Part shown: positions 1 through 8,050 of the stretch, one piece after another
Layout: each line of letters begins with the position of its first letter
Numbering within the stretch: the first letter of the stretch is position 1
Origin: Nigerium massiliense
Lineage (GTDB): Bacteria; Actinomycetota; Actinomycetes; Propionibacteriales; Propionibacteriaceae
Assembly (NCBI RefSeq): GCF_000826085.1
Contig: NZ_CCYM01000003.1
Span: 1,263,741-1,327,740, forward strand
Reading direction: 5' to 3'
Length of the DNA: 64,000 nt
Notes under the pieces: generated by a model
The model's input: only the letters and a program-made list of their open reading frames with translations
Databases searched by the model: none
Told to the model about the DNA's origin: nothing
Program-made: the position numbers and the translations under genes

Positions 1-299
1 TCGGTGATGCGCACGCGGGCGACCTCGTTCGGCTTCATGCCGTAGCCCATCGCGTCGTCGGGCAGGTCGAGGGCGAGCTTGGCGGCCCAACCCTGGGACG
101 TCCACACCGGCTCGGTGCCGGCCAGGTCGGCGATCTGGAGGTCCTCCTGGCGGGCGAGATGCCACACCAGCCAGCCGATCGGGTTGGCGCCGGGACGCGG
201 CGCTTCGTTGACGAGATCGGCGGACAGCCCGTCCAGCACGTGGTGGGAGACTTCGCGGCTGCGCTCGACGGCGTCGCTCAACAGTTCAGCAGTGTTCAT
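1..299 (-). CDS. DinB/DUF664-family protein (C-terminus cut by window edge)
   Basis: The reverse strand is open from an ATG at 299 to the left edge, giving 99 residues with no stop. The N-terminus reads MNTAELLSDAVERSREVSHH and is followed by IGWLVWHLARQED. That His-rich helix pattern is typical of DinB-fold enzymes of the DUF664 type, which in actinobacteria are often mycothiol-dependent transferases; the metal-binding histidines are expected in such helices. Substrate and exact reaction cannot be told from the fragment. It is divergent from the TerC gene at 529, leaving a 229-nt control region between them. Confidence 0.7.
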   Translation of the reverse strand, partial: MNTAELLSDAVERSREVSHHVLDGLSADLVNEAPRPGANPIGWLVWHLARQEDLQIADLAGTEPVWTSQGWAAKLALDLPDDAMGYGMKPNEVARVRIT

Positions 300-403
300 G
301 TCTCCCACTGTGGCACGGCAGCCCGCCTCCTGGGCTCGGGGCTCGGTCGGTCGTCCTGGTGGCAACCGGCGGCGGGCATTCGCGACGGAGCGGGCGCTGC
401 CGA

Positions 404-409
404 TAGAAT
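404..409 (+). promoter_or_regulatory. possible -10 box for the first terC gene
   Basis: TAGAAT stands out in a GC-rich stretch about 120 nt before the TerC start at 529, so the leader would be roughly 110 nt. No convincing -35 is seen at 17 nt; TTCGCG at 379-384 is 19 nt away. The leader ends in an AGAAAGG ribosome-binding site at 509-515. Confidence 0.3.
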
Positions 410-528
410 CGCGACGTTGCACAGCAGCGCGTGATGGCGGCGTGCGGGAATCTCAGCTATTGGGCCCCGCATTCACAGTCTTTGGCCTTGCCGGTCTCCG
501 ACATCTCTAGAAAGGTCATCACCGCCAC

Positions 529-1830
529 ATGGTTTCCCCTTGGGTATGGCTGGTCACAGTCATCTTCATCATCGGTCTGTTGCTGTACGACTACTTCTTT
601 CACGTCCGCGTTCCGCATACGCCCACGCTGAAGGAGGCGGCGATCTGGTCGGCCGTGTTCGTCGGCATCGCGCTGGTGTTCGGCGTCGTCGTGTGGGTCT
701 TCGGCGGCAGCGACATGGGCATGGAGTACTTCGCCGGCTACATCACCGAGAAGGCGCTGAGCGTCGACAATCTCTTCGTCTTCCTGATCATCATCAACGG
801 CTTCAGAGTGCCGCGTGCCGGCCAGCAGAAGGTGTTGCTGTTCGGCATCATCTTCTCGCTGATCACGCGCACCGCGTTCATCTTCGTGGGCGCCGCCTTG
901 ATCAACAGCTTCGCGTGGATGTTCTACCTCTTCGGTGCGCTGCTCATCTTCATGGCCGGCAAACAGCTCCAGCCCGAGTCAGACGACGAGAGCCTCGACG
1001 ACAACGGCGCCGTGCGGCTGGCCCGCCGGTTCTTCCACACGTCCGACGATTACGACGGCGACAAGCTGTTCACCCAGGTGGACGGCAAGCGCGCCATGAC
1101 CCCGATGCTGCTGGTGATGATCGCGATCGGCGGAACCGACCTCCTGTTCGCGCTCGACTCCATCCCGGCCATCTTCGGGCTGACGCAGTCGACGTTCATC
1201 GTCTTCACCGCGACCGCGTTCTCGCTGCTGGGCCTGCGCCAGCTGTACTTCCTGATCGACGGCCTGCTCGACCGCCTCATCTACCTCAAGTACGGCCTGG
1301 CCGCCATCCTCGCCTTCATCGGCGCGAAGCTCATCCTGCACGCCCTGCACGAGAACAACGTCCCGTTCATCAACGACGGCGAGCCCGTTCCCGTGATCGA
1401 GATCAGCACGGGGTTCTCGCTCACCTTCATCCTCGGCGTCCTCATCGTCACGGTGCTGGCGTCGCTGCTGTCGAAGAAGGGCAAGGCCCTGACGACGATC
1501 AAGAACACCCGCCGGCACGCCGAGCAGTACCTCGACCTCGGCTACGAGGCCGATGCCCAGCTGCGCGAGGGCAACTACCGCCGCCTCCTGGAGGAGGAGA
1601 GGCAGCTGCGCGCGCTCGACGACCGGTGGGACTACCTGATCCGCGACGAGCAGAAGATGCTGGACCTGCTGGACGACGCGCACCGCGAGCACGACCGGTT
1701 CATTCAGGCGAACCCGCAGCACCACACCCCGGGCAAGCCGCTGCGCCCCGAGTTCGACACCGCCCCGTTCCGCGAGCCCGAGGCTGACCCCGATGCCGGC
1801 GCCGAAGCGCGCCCGTCGGGCTCGGACTGA
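529..1830 (+). CDS. TerC/Alx family membrane protein (copy 1)
   Basis: A 433-residue integral membrane protein of the TerC family. Characterised members (Alx, YkoY, YceF/MeeF) export Mn2+ or metallate secreted enzymes; tellurite resistance gave the name. About eight to nine hydrophobic segments fill residues 1-310. The family's acidic membrane motifs are present as ALSVDNLFVFLI near residue 80 and TDLLFALDSIPAIFG near residue 205. Residues from about 320 form a charged cytoplasmic tail, longer than in a minimal TerC. The ATG at 529 has AGAAAGG upstream. A closely similar paralogue follows 187 bp downstream, so this is a tandem duplication. Metal specificity is inferred, not visible. Confidence 0.88.
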   Translation: MVSPWVWLVTVIFIIGLLLYDYFFHVRVPHTPTLKEAAIWSAVFVGIALVFGVVVWVFGGSDMGMEYFAGYITEKALSVDNLFVFLIIINGFRVPRAGQQKVLLFGIIFSLITRTAFIFVGAALINSFAWMFYLFGALLIFMAGKQLQPESDDESLDDNGAVRLARRFFHTSDDYDGDKLFTQVDGKRAMTPMLLVMIAIGGTDLLFALDSIPAIFGLTQSTFIVFTATAFSLLGLRQLYFLIDGLLDRLIYLKYGLAAILAFIGAKLILHALHENNVPFINDGEPVPVIEISTGFSLTFILGVLIVTVLASLLSKKGKALTTIKNTRRHAEQYLDLGYEADAQLREGNYRRLLEEERQLRALDDRWDYLIRDEQKMLDLLDDAHREHDRFIQANPQHHTPGKPLRPEFDTAPFREPEADPDAGAEARPSGSD

Positions 1831-1849
1831 GCCGGCACACCCCCGTCCG

Positions 1850-1890
1850 CGCCCCGGGGCCAAACCCTGACCGGTTCTGGTCCCGGGGCG
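1850..1890 (+). terminator. intercistronic hairpin between the two terC genes
   Basis: A 12-bp stem (arms 1850-1861 and 1879-1890, one G-U pair) encloses a 17-nt loop. There is no T-run after it, so it may be a factor-independent actinobacterial-type terminator, a pause site or a processing element that lets the two paralogues be expressed differently. Confidence 0.45.
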
Positions 1891-2017
1891 GGAACCCTGG
1901 CACAATCAATGAGTTATCGGGCGCCTCGGCGCCACCCTTTGTCTCCGCAGGCCAACCGGCCCGGACGACTCCCGGTGACGCCTCGTCTCCTGCCCCCCTC
2001 CTCGAAAGGTTTCGCGC

Positions 2018-3325
2018 ATGGTCGAGTCCCCTCTGACATGGGCGCTCACGATCGCCGGCATCGTCGGCCTGTTGGCGTTCGACTTCTTCTTCCACGTGCG
2101 GAAGGCCCACATCCCCACGATCAAGGAAGCGGCCAAGTGGACCGGGATCTACGTCTCGATCGCCGTCCTGTTCGGCATCGGCATCCTCGTGTTCGGCGGC
2201 TTCCACCCGGGCCTGGAGTTCTTCGCCGGCTACATCACCGAGATGTCGCTGAGCGTCGACAACCTGTTCGTGTTCCTCATCATCATGAGCAGCTTCAAGG
2301 TGCCGCGCGCCGATCAGCAGAAGGTGCTGATGTTCGGCATCGTGGTGTCGCTGATCTTCCGCAGCGCCTTCATCTTCCTGGGCGTCGCGCTGATCAACAG
2401 CTTCGCCTGGATCTTCTACTTCTTCGGCCTGATCCTGCTGGTGACGGCGGGCAACCTCCTCAAGCCCGAGCAGGAGGAGACCGACGGCGAGGCGTCCGAG
2501 GCGAACAACTTCATCATCCGCATCGCCAAGAAGTTCATCCACACCACCGACTACTACGACGGCGACAAGCTGTTCACCCAGGTGGACGGACGCCGGGCAA
2601 TGACCCCGATGCTGCTGGTGATGATCGCGATCGGCGGCACGGACGTGATGTTCGCGCTCGACTCCATCCCGGCCATCTTCGGCCTCACCCAGGACCCCTA
2701 CATCGTCTTCACCGCCGTCGCCTTCTCCCTGCTGGGCCTGCGCCAGCTGTACTTCCTCATCGACGGCCTGCTCGACCGCCTCATCTACCTCAAGTACGGC
2801 CTGGCCGCGATCCTCGCCTTCATCGGCGTCAAGCTCATCCTGCACGCCCTGCACGAGAACTCGGTCCCGTTCATCAACGACGGCCAGCCGGTCCCCGTCG
2901 TCGAGGTGACCACCCAGCTGTCGCTCATCGTCATCGTCGGCGTGCTGCTGATCGTGATCGTGGCCTCGCTGGCCTCCCCCAAGGGCAAGGCGCTCACCAC
3001 GATCAACAACACCCGTCGGCACGCTCAGCAGTACCTCGACCTCGACTACGAGGCCGACCTCTCCGTCCGCGAGCAGAACTACAAGCAGCTCGTCCGCGAG
3101 GAGCAGGCCCTCCTGGCGATCCCGGCGAAGTACAAGCCGCTGATCCGCGGCGAGAACGAGCTGCTCGACATGCTCGACGAGGCGCACCGCCAGCACGGCG
3201 ACTACGTCGATCGGAACCCCACGCGCTTCCCCGCCGGCGACCCCGCCCAGCGGTTCGAGCGCCTGGACACCGAGCGGTACCGCGAGTCCGACGCCGAGGA
3301 CCCCGAGGAGCCGTCCGGGGAGTGA
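2018..3325 (+). CDS. TerC/Alx family membrane protein (copy 2)
   Basis: A 435-residue paralogue of the preceding TerC protein, collinear over its whole length. It shares the motifs ALSVDNLFVF-like (here SLSVDNLFVFLI), YYDGDKLFTQVDG, TDVMFALDSIPAIFG, and the charged tail beginning KGKALTTINNTRRHAQQYLD. The copies differ mostly in the N-terminal segment, the 1400/2900-region loop and the extreme C-terminus. The ATG at 2018 is preceded by GAAAGG. Same family role as its neighbour: a probable Mn2+ or related divalent-metal exporter in the cytoplasmic membrane. The two copies may differ in regulation, since a hairpin and about 130 nt of leader separate them. Confidence 0.88.
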   Translation: MVESPLTWALTIAGIVGLLAFDFFFHVRKAHIPTIKEAAKWTGIYVSIAVLFGIGILVFGGFHPGLEFFAGYITEMSLSVDNLFVFLIIMSSFKVPRADQQKVLMFGIVVSLIFRSAFIFLGVALINSFAWIFYFFGLILLVTAGNLLKPEQEETDGEASEANNFIIRIAKKFIHTTDYYDGDKLFTQVDGRRAMTPMLLVMIAIGGTDVMFALDSIPAIFGLTQDPYIVFTAVAFSLLGLRQLYFLIDGLLDRLIYLKYGLAAILAFIGVKLILHALHENSVPFINDGQPVPVVEVTTQLSLIVIVGVLLIVIVASLASPKGKALTTINNTRRHAQQYLDLDYEADLSVREQNYKQLVREEQALLAIPAKYKPLIRGENELLDMLDEAHRQHGDYVDRNPTRFPAGDPAQRFERLDTERYRESDAEDPEEPSGE

Positions 3326-3452
3326 CGCGCCGTCCCGCGCCGTCGGGCCCGTCGTCGGGGACCCTCCGGCGGCGGGCCCGTGTGCTTCAGCTGATTGCGT
3401 GCGGACGGCCCTGCACAGCGATAGATTGCGCGCAAAGGTGAGAGGGGCCGAA

Positions 3453-4379
3453 ATGCTACGGGCGACGATGACGGCGATGGCGGACAGCAACCTGATCAAG
3501 TCGATGGTCACGGGGTTCCCGCTGACCCGCTCCGTCGTGGACCGTTTCGTCGCCGGAGAGACCTTGGACGAGTGCCTCGTCCGCGTCCGCGAACTGGCGG
3601 ACGCCGGGCTGCTCGCCACGATCGATCGCCTCGGCGAGGACACCACGAACCGGCAGCAGGCCGAGGAGACGGCGGACGCCTACGTCGAGCTGATCGAGCG
3701 CCTGCACGCCGAGGGGCTGACGGACCGCGTCGAGGTTTCCCTCAAGCTCAGCGCGATCGGCCAGTTCCTCCCCGAGGGACGCGAGCTGGCCCTCGCCAAC
3801 GCGCTGCGCATCTGCCAGGCAGCCGCGGACGCCGGAACGACCGTCACCTTCGACATGGAGGACCACACCACCACGTCGTCCACCCTCGGGCTGCTCGCCG
3901 AGGTGCGCGAGCGCTTCCCGCAGACCGGAGCGGTCATCCAGGCCTACCTCCGCCGCACCCGCGACGACACCCGCGACCTGGCGACGGAGGGCTCCCGCGT
4001 CCGGCTGTGCAAGGGCGCCTACGAGCAGCCGGCCAGCGTCGCGTACAAGACCGCCGAAGAGATCGACCGCTCCTATGTCGACTGCCTGCGCATCCTCATG
4101 GAGGGCCCGGGCTACCCGATGGTCGCCACGCACGACCCGGCGATGATCTCCACCGCCCTGTCCCTGGCCAACGTGACCCGTCGGGCCGTCGACTCCTACG
4201 AGTTCCAGATGCTGTTCAACATCCGGCCCGACGAGCAGCGGCGCCTCTCCGAATTGGGGCACCAGGTGCGCGTCTACGTGCCCTACGGCACCGACTGGTA
4301 CGGCTACTTCATGCGCCGCCTCGCCGAACGTCCCGCCAACCTCTTCTTCTTCCTCCGGGCCCTGGTCGGACGCCGCTGA
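3453..4379 (+). CDS. putB: proline dehydrogenase, monofunctional
   Basis: A 308-residue FAD-dependent proline dehydrogenase that oxidises L-proline to pyrroline-5-carboxylate and passes electrons to the membrane quinone pool. Family marks are RLCKGAYEQP, the VATHDPAM strand, YEFQMLFNIR and the C-terminal proline-binding helix YGYFMRRLAERPAN with its paired arginines. The length matches monofunctional Gram-positive enzymes; no P5C dehydrogenase domain or gene is near, so the second step must be encoded elsewhere. I chose the ATG at 3453 because GAGAGGGG lies 5-6 nt upstream; an in-frame ATG at 3399 and one at 3471 are alternatives. Confidence 0.9.
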   Translation: MLRATMTAMADSNLIKSMVTGFPLTRSVVDRFVAGETLDECLVRVRELADAGLLATIDRLGEDTTNRQQAEETADAYVELIERLHAEGLTDRVEVSLKLSAIGQFLPEGRELALANALRICQAAADAGTTVTFDMEDHTTTSSTLGLLAEVRERFPQTGAVIQAYLRRTRDDTRDLATEGSRVRLCKGAYEQPASVAYKTAEEIDRSYVDCLRILMEGPGYPMVATHDPAMISTALSLANVTRRAVDSYEFQMLFNIRPDEQRRLSELGHQVRVYVPYGTDWYGYFMRRLAERPANLFFFLRALVGRR

Positions 4380-4422
4380 GGCCCCTCAGAACAAGTGAGA
4401 CGCAACCGGAACCTGCTGAAGT

Positions 4423-4442
4423 GGCTGGCGGCGCCGCCAGCC
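4423..4442 (+). terminator. 20-bp perfect palindrome after putB
   Basis: GGCTGGCGGCGCCGCCAGCC reads the same on both strands and can fold as an 8-bp stem with a 4-nt loop, 44 nt after the proline dehydrogenase stop and 44 nt before the next start. A terminator or operator; no T-run follows. Confidence 0.35.
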
Positions 4443-4485
4443 TGAGAGCATCGCTGCACCTGGTCAACCACGAGAAGGATCTGTC

Positions 4486-5193
4486 ATGGGATTGTTCGAC
4501 CTGCTCAAGCGCAACCGCGAGACCGAGGAGGTGACGCGCTCCGCCCTCGACGAGGCGCGCGACCCGAGTGAGGGTCAGGGGGCCATCACCGACCTCATCC
4601 AGCGCATCCTCTCCGTCGGCTTGGACGGCGTGGGCCCTGTCGCCGGCGCGAAGAAGGTCGCCGACGAGGCCCTCAAGGACAACCACGGGGACCGGGAGGC
4701 CGCCATCGACGACCTCGCCCGCAAGCACATCCGCCTGGGAGCCAGCGGTGGGTTCGTGACCAGCCTCGGCGGCTTCATCACGATGCCCGTCGCGCTGCCG
4801 GCCAACGTGTTCGAGTTCTACGTGCTGGCGACCCGGGCGGTCGGCGCGGTCGCGACGCTGCGCGGGTACGACATCAGCAAGCCGGAGATCCGCACCGCCG
4901 TGCTGTTGACCCTCATCGGCACGAAGTCGGACGACATCCTCACCAAGGTGGGCATCAACACCGGCGCCAATACGGTGAGCAGCCTGGCGAGCAAGAACCT
5001 GCCGAAGGCCGCGATCATGATGATCAACAAGGCCGTCGGCTTCCAGCTGCTGAAGAGCCTCGGAGAACGGTCGCTGACGCGGCTCGGCCGCCTCGTGCCC
5101 GCCGCCGGCGGCGTGATCGGCGCTCTGTTCGACGGCACCATGATGAGCCGCATCACCAAGCAGGCGCGCGAGGAGTTCCCGGCGACCGTCTGA
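4486..5193 (+). CDS. EcsC family protein
   Basis: A 235-residue protein with the layout of the EcsC family. It has a polar N-terminus with an IQRILSVGLDGVGPVAGA segment. A central glycine-rich hydrophobic block follows (residues ~85-125: ASGGFVTSLGGFITMPVALP, then FEFYVLATRAVGAVA). Near the C-terminus is a second amphipathic stretch with GRLVPAAGGVIGALFDG. EcsC was named from a Bacillus ABC-transporter operon; the biochemical role of stand-alone members is unknown. GAAGGA lies 6-7 nt before the ATG. It is a single gene, convergent with the LuxR regulator; no ABC transporter is nearby. Confidence 0.75.
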   Translation: MGLFDLLKRNRETEEVTRSALDEARDPSEGQGAITDLIQRILSVGLDGVGPVAGAKKVADEALKDNHGDREAAIDDLARKHIRLGASGGFVTSLGGFITMPVALPANVFEFYVLATRAVGAVATLRGYDISKPEIRTAVLLTLIGTKSDDILTKVGINTGANTVSSLASKNLPKAAIMMINKAVGFQLLKSLGERSLTRLGRLVPAAGGVIGALFDGTMMSRITKQAREEFPATV

Positions 5194-5229
5194 CGCCCGG
5201 CCCACGCGACGGCGTCGCGCTGGGCGTCC

Positions 5230-5862
5230 TCAGTTGCGGGAGAACCCGTGCTCGAGCGCCCAGCCGACGGCCTGGCTGCGCCGGCTGACGTCGATCTTGC
5301 GGTAGGCGTTGCGGATGTAGGACTTCACCGAGTTGATCGACAGGCGCGCGCGGTCGGCGATCTCCTGGTTGGAGTAGCCCTGGGCGATCATCGCGATGAT
5401 CTCCGCCTCGCGTCCGGTGAGGGCCTCCGAGCGCCCTGGCCACTCGCCGCCGACCGGGAGTTCCTTCTCGGCCGGGGTGGGGCTGATGACCGTCTCGCCG
5501 CCGTGAATGCGCTGCAGGGCGGCGACCATCTCGCGGGCCGTGAGGCTCTTGGAGAGGTAGCCGCTGACCCCGGACGCGAGGCACTCCTCGATCAAGCCGC
5601 GCTCGAGCATCCAGCTGTAGACGACGGTCTTGCTCACCCGCGGGTTGCTCAGCAGCGACCTGATCGCGTCGCACCGGGGCGAGCCGTGGCCGAAGGTGTC
5701 GTACAGCGCGATGTCGACGACCTGGTCGACCGGGCTGTCGGCCGCCAACTGCACAACGCTGATATCGTTGGGGTAGGAGTCGAAAAAGTGGTCGAGGCCG
5801 GCGACGACCAGGTCGTAGTCATTGACCAGCGCCACTCGGATCTTCGTTGCGGGGGCATTCAT
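5230..5862 (-). CDS. NarL/FixJ (LuxR-type) response regulator
   Basis: 210 residues: a receiver domain (1-~125) followed by a LuxR/GerE helix-turn-helix (~147-208, LTGREAEIIAMIAQGYSNQE then INSVKSYIRNAYRKIDV). The receiver keeps an acidic residue at the pocket (NDYD at 14-17), the presumed phospho-acceptor Asp55 in LYDTFG and Lys105 in GYLSKS, but Asp55 sits in an unusual context (canonical LxDxxMP is LYDTFGHG). No histidine kinase is adjacent, so it is an orphan regulator. It lies 76 nt downstream of metB on the same strand and may be co-transcribed. Targets unknown. Confidence 0.82.
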   Translation of the reverse strand: MNAPATKIRVALVNDYDLVVAGLDHFFDSYPNDISVVQLAADSPVDQVVDIALYDTFGHGSPRCDAIRSLLSNPRVSKTVVYSWMLERGLIEECLASGVSGYLSKSLTAREMVAALQRIHGGETVISPTPAEKELPVGGEWPGRSEALTGREAEIIAMIAQGYSNQEIADRARLSINSVKSYIRNAYRKIDVSRRSQAVGWALEHGFSRN

Positions 5863-5938
5863 CGTCGCTCCGGCCTTCCCTTTCGCTCTCGGCTCAGCGT
5901 ATCGGAGGGCGAGCCGAGGTCCATCCTTTCGGTCTGCG

Positions 5939-7096
5939 CTACGCAGCCCTGTCCAATGCTGCGGTGAGGTCGGCCAGCAGGTCCTCCCGATCCTCGATCC
6001 CCACCGAGAGCCGCAGGAGGCCTTCGGTGATTCCCGCCGCCTGCTGCACCTCGGACGGCATGGACGCGTGTGTCATGGTCGCCGGGTGCGCGACGAGCGA
6101 TTCGACCCCCCCGAGCGACTCGGCCAGCGAGAAGAAGCGTAACCCGTCCAGGAAGGACCGGACGGCCGGCGCTCCCCCGGCCAGGTCGATGCTCACCATC
6201 GCGCCGAAGCCCGCCTGTTGGCGGGAGGCGAGGGCGTGGTCGGGGTGGGAGGCCAGGCCCGGGTAGTGCAGCGCCGCGAGCGCGGGATGGTCCGCGATGC
6301 CGGCGACCAGGGCGGCCGCGTTCTCCTGGTGCTGCCGCATGCGCACGTACAACGTCCGCAGCCCCCGCAGCGTCAGGTAGGAGTCGAAGGCCCCTCCCGT
6401 CAGGCCGAGCGTGTTCGCCCACCAGGCGAGCTCGGCGTGCACCGCCTCGTCCGCCGCCACGATGGCGCCGCCGACGACGTCGGAGTGGCCGTTGAGGTAC
6501 TTCGTGGTGGAGTGCACGACGACGTCCGCGCCGAGTTCGAGGGGCCGCTGCACGGCCGGCGAGCAGAACGTGTTGTCGGCGACGACGACGCCGCCCGCCT
6601 CGTGCGTGGCGCGGCTGACCGCGGCGATGTCGGTGAGGCGCAGCAGCGGGTTGGACGGCGTCTCGATCCAGACCGCGGTCGGCCGCAGCTCGGCGATGCG
6701 CTCGCCGGCGTCCTGCGCGGTGAGGTCGAGCTTGACCGCCTTGAGGTGGCCGCAGCGCTCCAGCGCGTCGAACAGCCGCCAGGAACCGCCGTAGCAGTCG
6801 TGGGGGTAAGCCAGGGTGGACCCGGCCGGCAGCAGCCCGTGCAGGACAGCGCTGGCAGCGCCCATCCCGGAGGCGGTGATCGTGCCGCCCGCCCCGCCCT
6901 CGAGGCCGGCCACGGCCTGGCCCAGCAGGGCGCGGGTCGGGTTGCCCGCCCGGCTGTAGTCGTAGTCTCGCGGCTCGGCCAGCCCCCGGAAGCTGTAGTT
7001 GGTCGACAGGTAGATCGGCGGCACCACCGCCCCCTGCGAGGTGTCCTTGTCGATCCCCGCCCGAACGCTCGTCGTGATGCGTGACTGCTGGGTCAT
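5939..7096 (-). CDS. metB: cystathionine gamma-synthase / Cys-Met metabolism PLP enzyme
   Basis: A 385-residue member of the Cys/Met-metabolism PLP family. The cofactor lysine is Lys199 in VVHSTTKYLNGHSDVVGG. Other family marks are YSRAGNPTR, GTITASGMGA and VWIETPSNP. It most likely joins an activated homoserine with cysteine to make cystathionine; gamma-lyase or O-acylhomoserine sulfhydrylase activity cannot be excluded by sequence alone. Its ATG (7096-7094) overlaps the stop of the upstream phosphatase gene in an ATGA, so translation is probably coupled; GAAAGGA also precedes it. The frame stays open far upstream, but only this start fits the family N-terminus. Confidence 0.88.
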   Translation of the reverse strand: MTQQSRITTSVRAGIDKDTSQGAVVPPIYLSTNYSFRGLAEPRDYDYSRAGNPTRALLGQAVAGLEGGAGGTITASGMGAASAVLHGLLPAGSTLAYPHDCYGGSWRLFDALERCGHLKAVKLDLTAQDAGERIAELRPTAVWIETPSNPLLRLTDIAAVSRATHEAGGVVVADNTFCSPAVQRPLELGADVVVHSTTKYLNGHSDVVGGAIVAADEAVHAELAWWANTLGLTGGAFDSYLTLRGLRTLYVRMRQHQENAAALVAGIADHPALAALHYPGLASHPDHALASRQQAGFGAMVSIDLAGGAPAVRSFLDGLRFFSLAESLGGVESLVAHPATMTHASMPSEVQQAAGITEGLLRLSVGIEDREDLLADLTAALDRAA

Positions 7097-7713
7097 GACG
7101 TCCTTTCTCTGCCGGCTGTCGTCCCATCTTCCCTCGTCGGGCGCGCCTTGGGACCCCGCGTCTGCCTGGTGAGCCAGGGCACGGTGCGGACGCCGCCGTT
7201 GGGCAGGGTGTCCCAGCGGACCTCGCGGGCACCGCGTCCTTCCAGCACGGCGAGCGCCACCTGGATCGCGAGGCCGTGGCTGACCAGGACGACGTGATCG
7301 GTGGGTGCCGGCCGCAGCCGCGCGAAGAATTCGGACAGCCTGGCGTGGACGTCCGCGACGCTCTCGCCTCCGCCCCAGCGCACCTCGTTCGGGTGCACCC
7401 CGGCGGGCGGCACCTCGGGACGCAGGTCCGCCGCCACCAGACCGGTCAGCGATCCCGCGTCCTGCTCGCGCAGCGCAGGGTCGGCCGACGGGGCGAGCCC
7501 CAGCGCCTCCCCGAGGACGGCCGCGGTCTGCCGGGCGCGCAGCAGGTCGGACGCGATCAGCCGGGTGACCCCGGCGTCCGCCAGCGCCTCGGCGGCGACG
7601 CGCGCCTGCGTCAGGCCGAGCCCCGTCAGCGGCGGATCGCCCTGGCCCGGGACGCGTCCGGATTCGTTCCAGGTGCACTGGCCGTGCCGGACGAAGCTGA
7701 TCCGCGCGCCCAC
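7093..7713 (-). CDS. histidine phosphatase family protein
   Basis: 206 residues from a GTG at 7713, which has a strong GGGAGGGGGA site just upstream. The phosphohistidine motif FVRHGQ is at residues 7-12 and the second catalytic His is in VLVSHGLAI. Superfamily members include phosphoglycerate mutases, GpgP-type phosphatases and alpha-ribazole phosphatase (CobC). Since cobU and cobS lie within 3 kb, a cobalamin role is possible, but the direct overlap is with metB. Substrate unknown. It is divergent from the acylphosphatase gene with only 55 nt between starts. Confidence 0.8.
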   Translation of the reverse strand: MGARISFVRHGQCTWNESGRVPGQGDPPLTGLGLTQARVAAEALADAGVTRLIASDLLRARQTAAVLGEALGLAPSADPALREQDAGSLTGLVAADLRPEVPPAGVHPNEVRWGGGESVADVHARLSEFFARLRPAPTDHVVLVSHGLAIQVALAVLEGRGAREVRWDTLPNGGVRTVPWLTRQTRGPKARPTREDGTTAGRERTS

Positions 7714-7756
7714 GCTCCCCCTCCCGCGGCGCTGTCGGCACGACGGCGCCACCTCC

Positions 7757-7762
7757 TAGACT
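7757..7762 (+). promoter_or_regulatory. -10 box of a probable leaderless mRNA (acylphosphatase)
   Basis: TAGACT ends 6 nt before the ATG at 7769, which would place transcription start at or next to the start codon. Confidence 0.5.
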
Positions 7763-7768
7763 GCCAGG

Positions 7769-8050
7769 ATGAAACGCGTCACAGTGTCCGTCGACGGCGT
7801 CGTCCAAGGCGTCGGTTTCCGCTGGTGGGTCGCCCGCGAGGCCGATCGGCTCGGGCTCGCCGGCTCCGCCGAGAACCTCCACGACGGGAGCGTCGAGGTG
7901 GTCGCCCAGGGTCCGGCGCAGGACGTGGACGAGCTCGTCCGGCTGCTGACCGACGAGCGCGCGCCCAGCGGGCGGCCCGGCGTCGTGCGCCGGCACCGCG
8001 TCACCGAGGAGGAGCCGCAGTCGGGCACGACCCACTTCGAGACGCGGTGA
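7769..8050 (+). CDS. acyP: acylphosphatase
   Basis: A 93-residue acylphosphatase, which hydrolyses acyl-phosphates in the cytoplasm. The phosphate-binding loop VQGVGFRWW carries the catalytic Arg18, and Asn36 sits in ENLHDGSVEV, as the family requires. Length is standard. There is no ribosome-binding site, but a TAGACT -10 box abuts the ATG, so the message is probably leaderless. The stop overlaps the GTG of cobU (GTGA at 8047-8050), so the two are translationally coupled. Confidence 0.92.
   Translation: MKRVTVSVDGVVQGVGFRWWVAREADRLGLAGSAENLHDGSVEVVAQGPAQDVDELVRLLTDERAPSGRPGVVRRHRVTEEEPQSGTTHFETR

Noticed and set aside
300..528. yybP-ykoY manganese riboswitch ahead of the TerC genes
   Set aside because: The family often has one, but I could not find its conserved loop sequences in this leader or in 1831-2017; only a covariance search could settle it.
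6000..7096. SAM riboswitch controlling metB
   Set aside because: metB overlaps the upstream gene by four bases, so there is no leader in which a riboswitch could sit.
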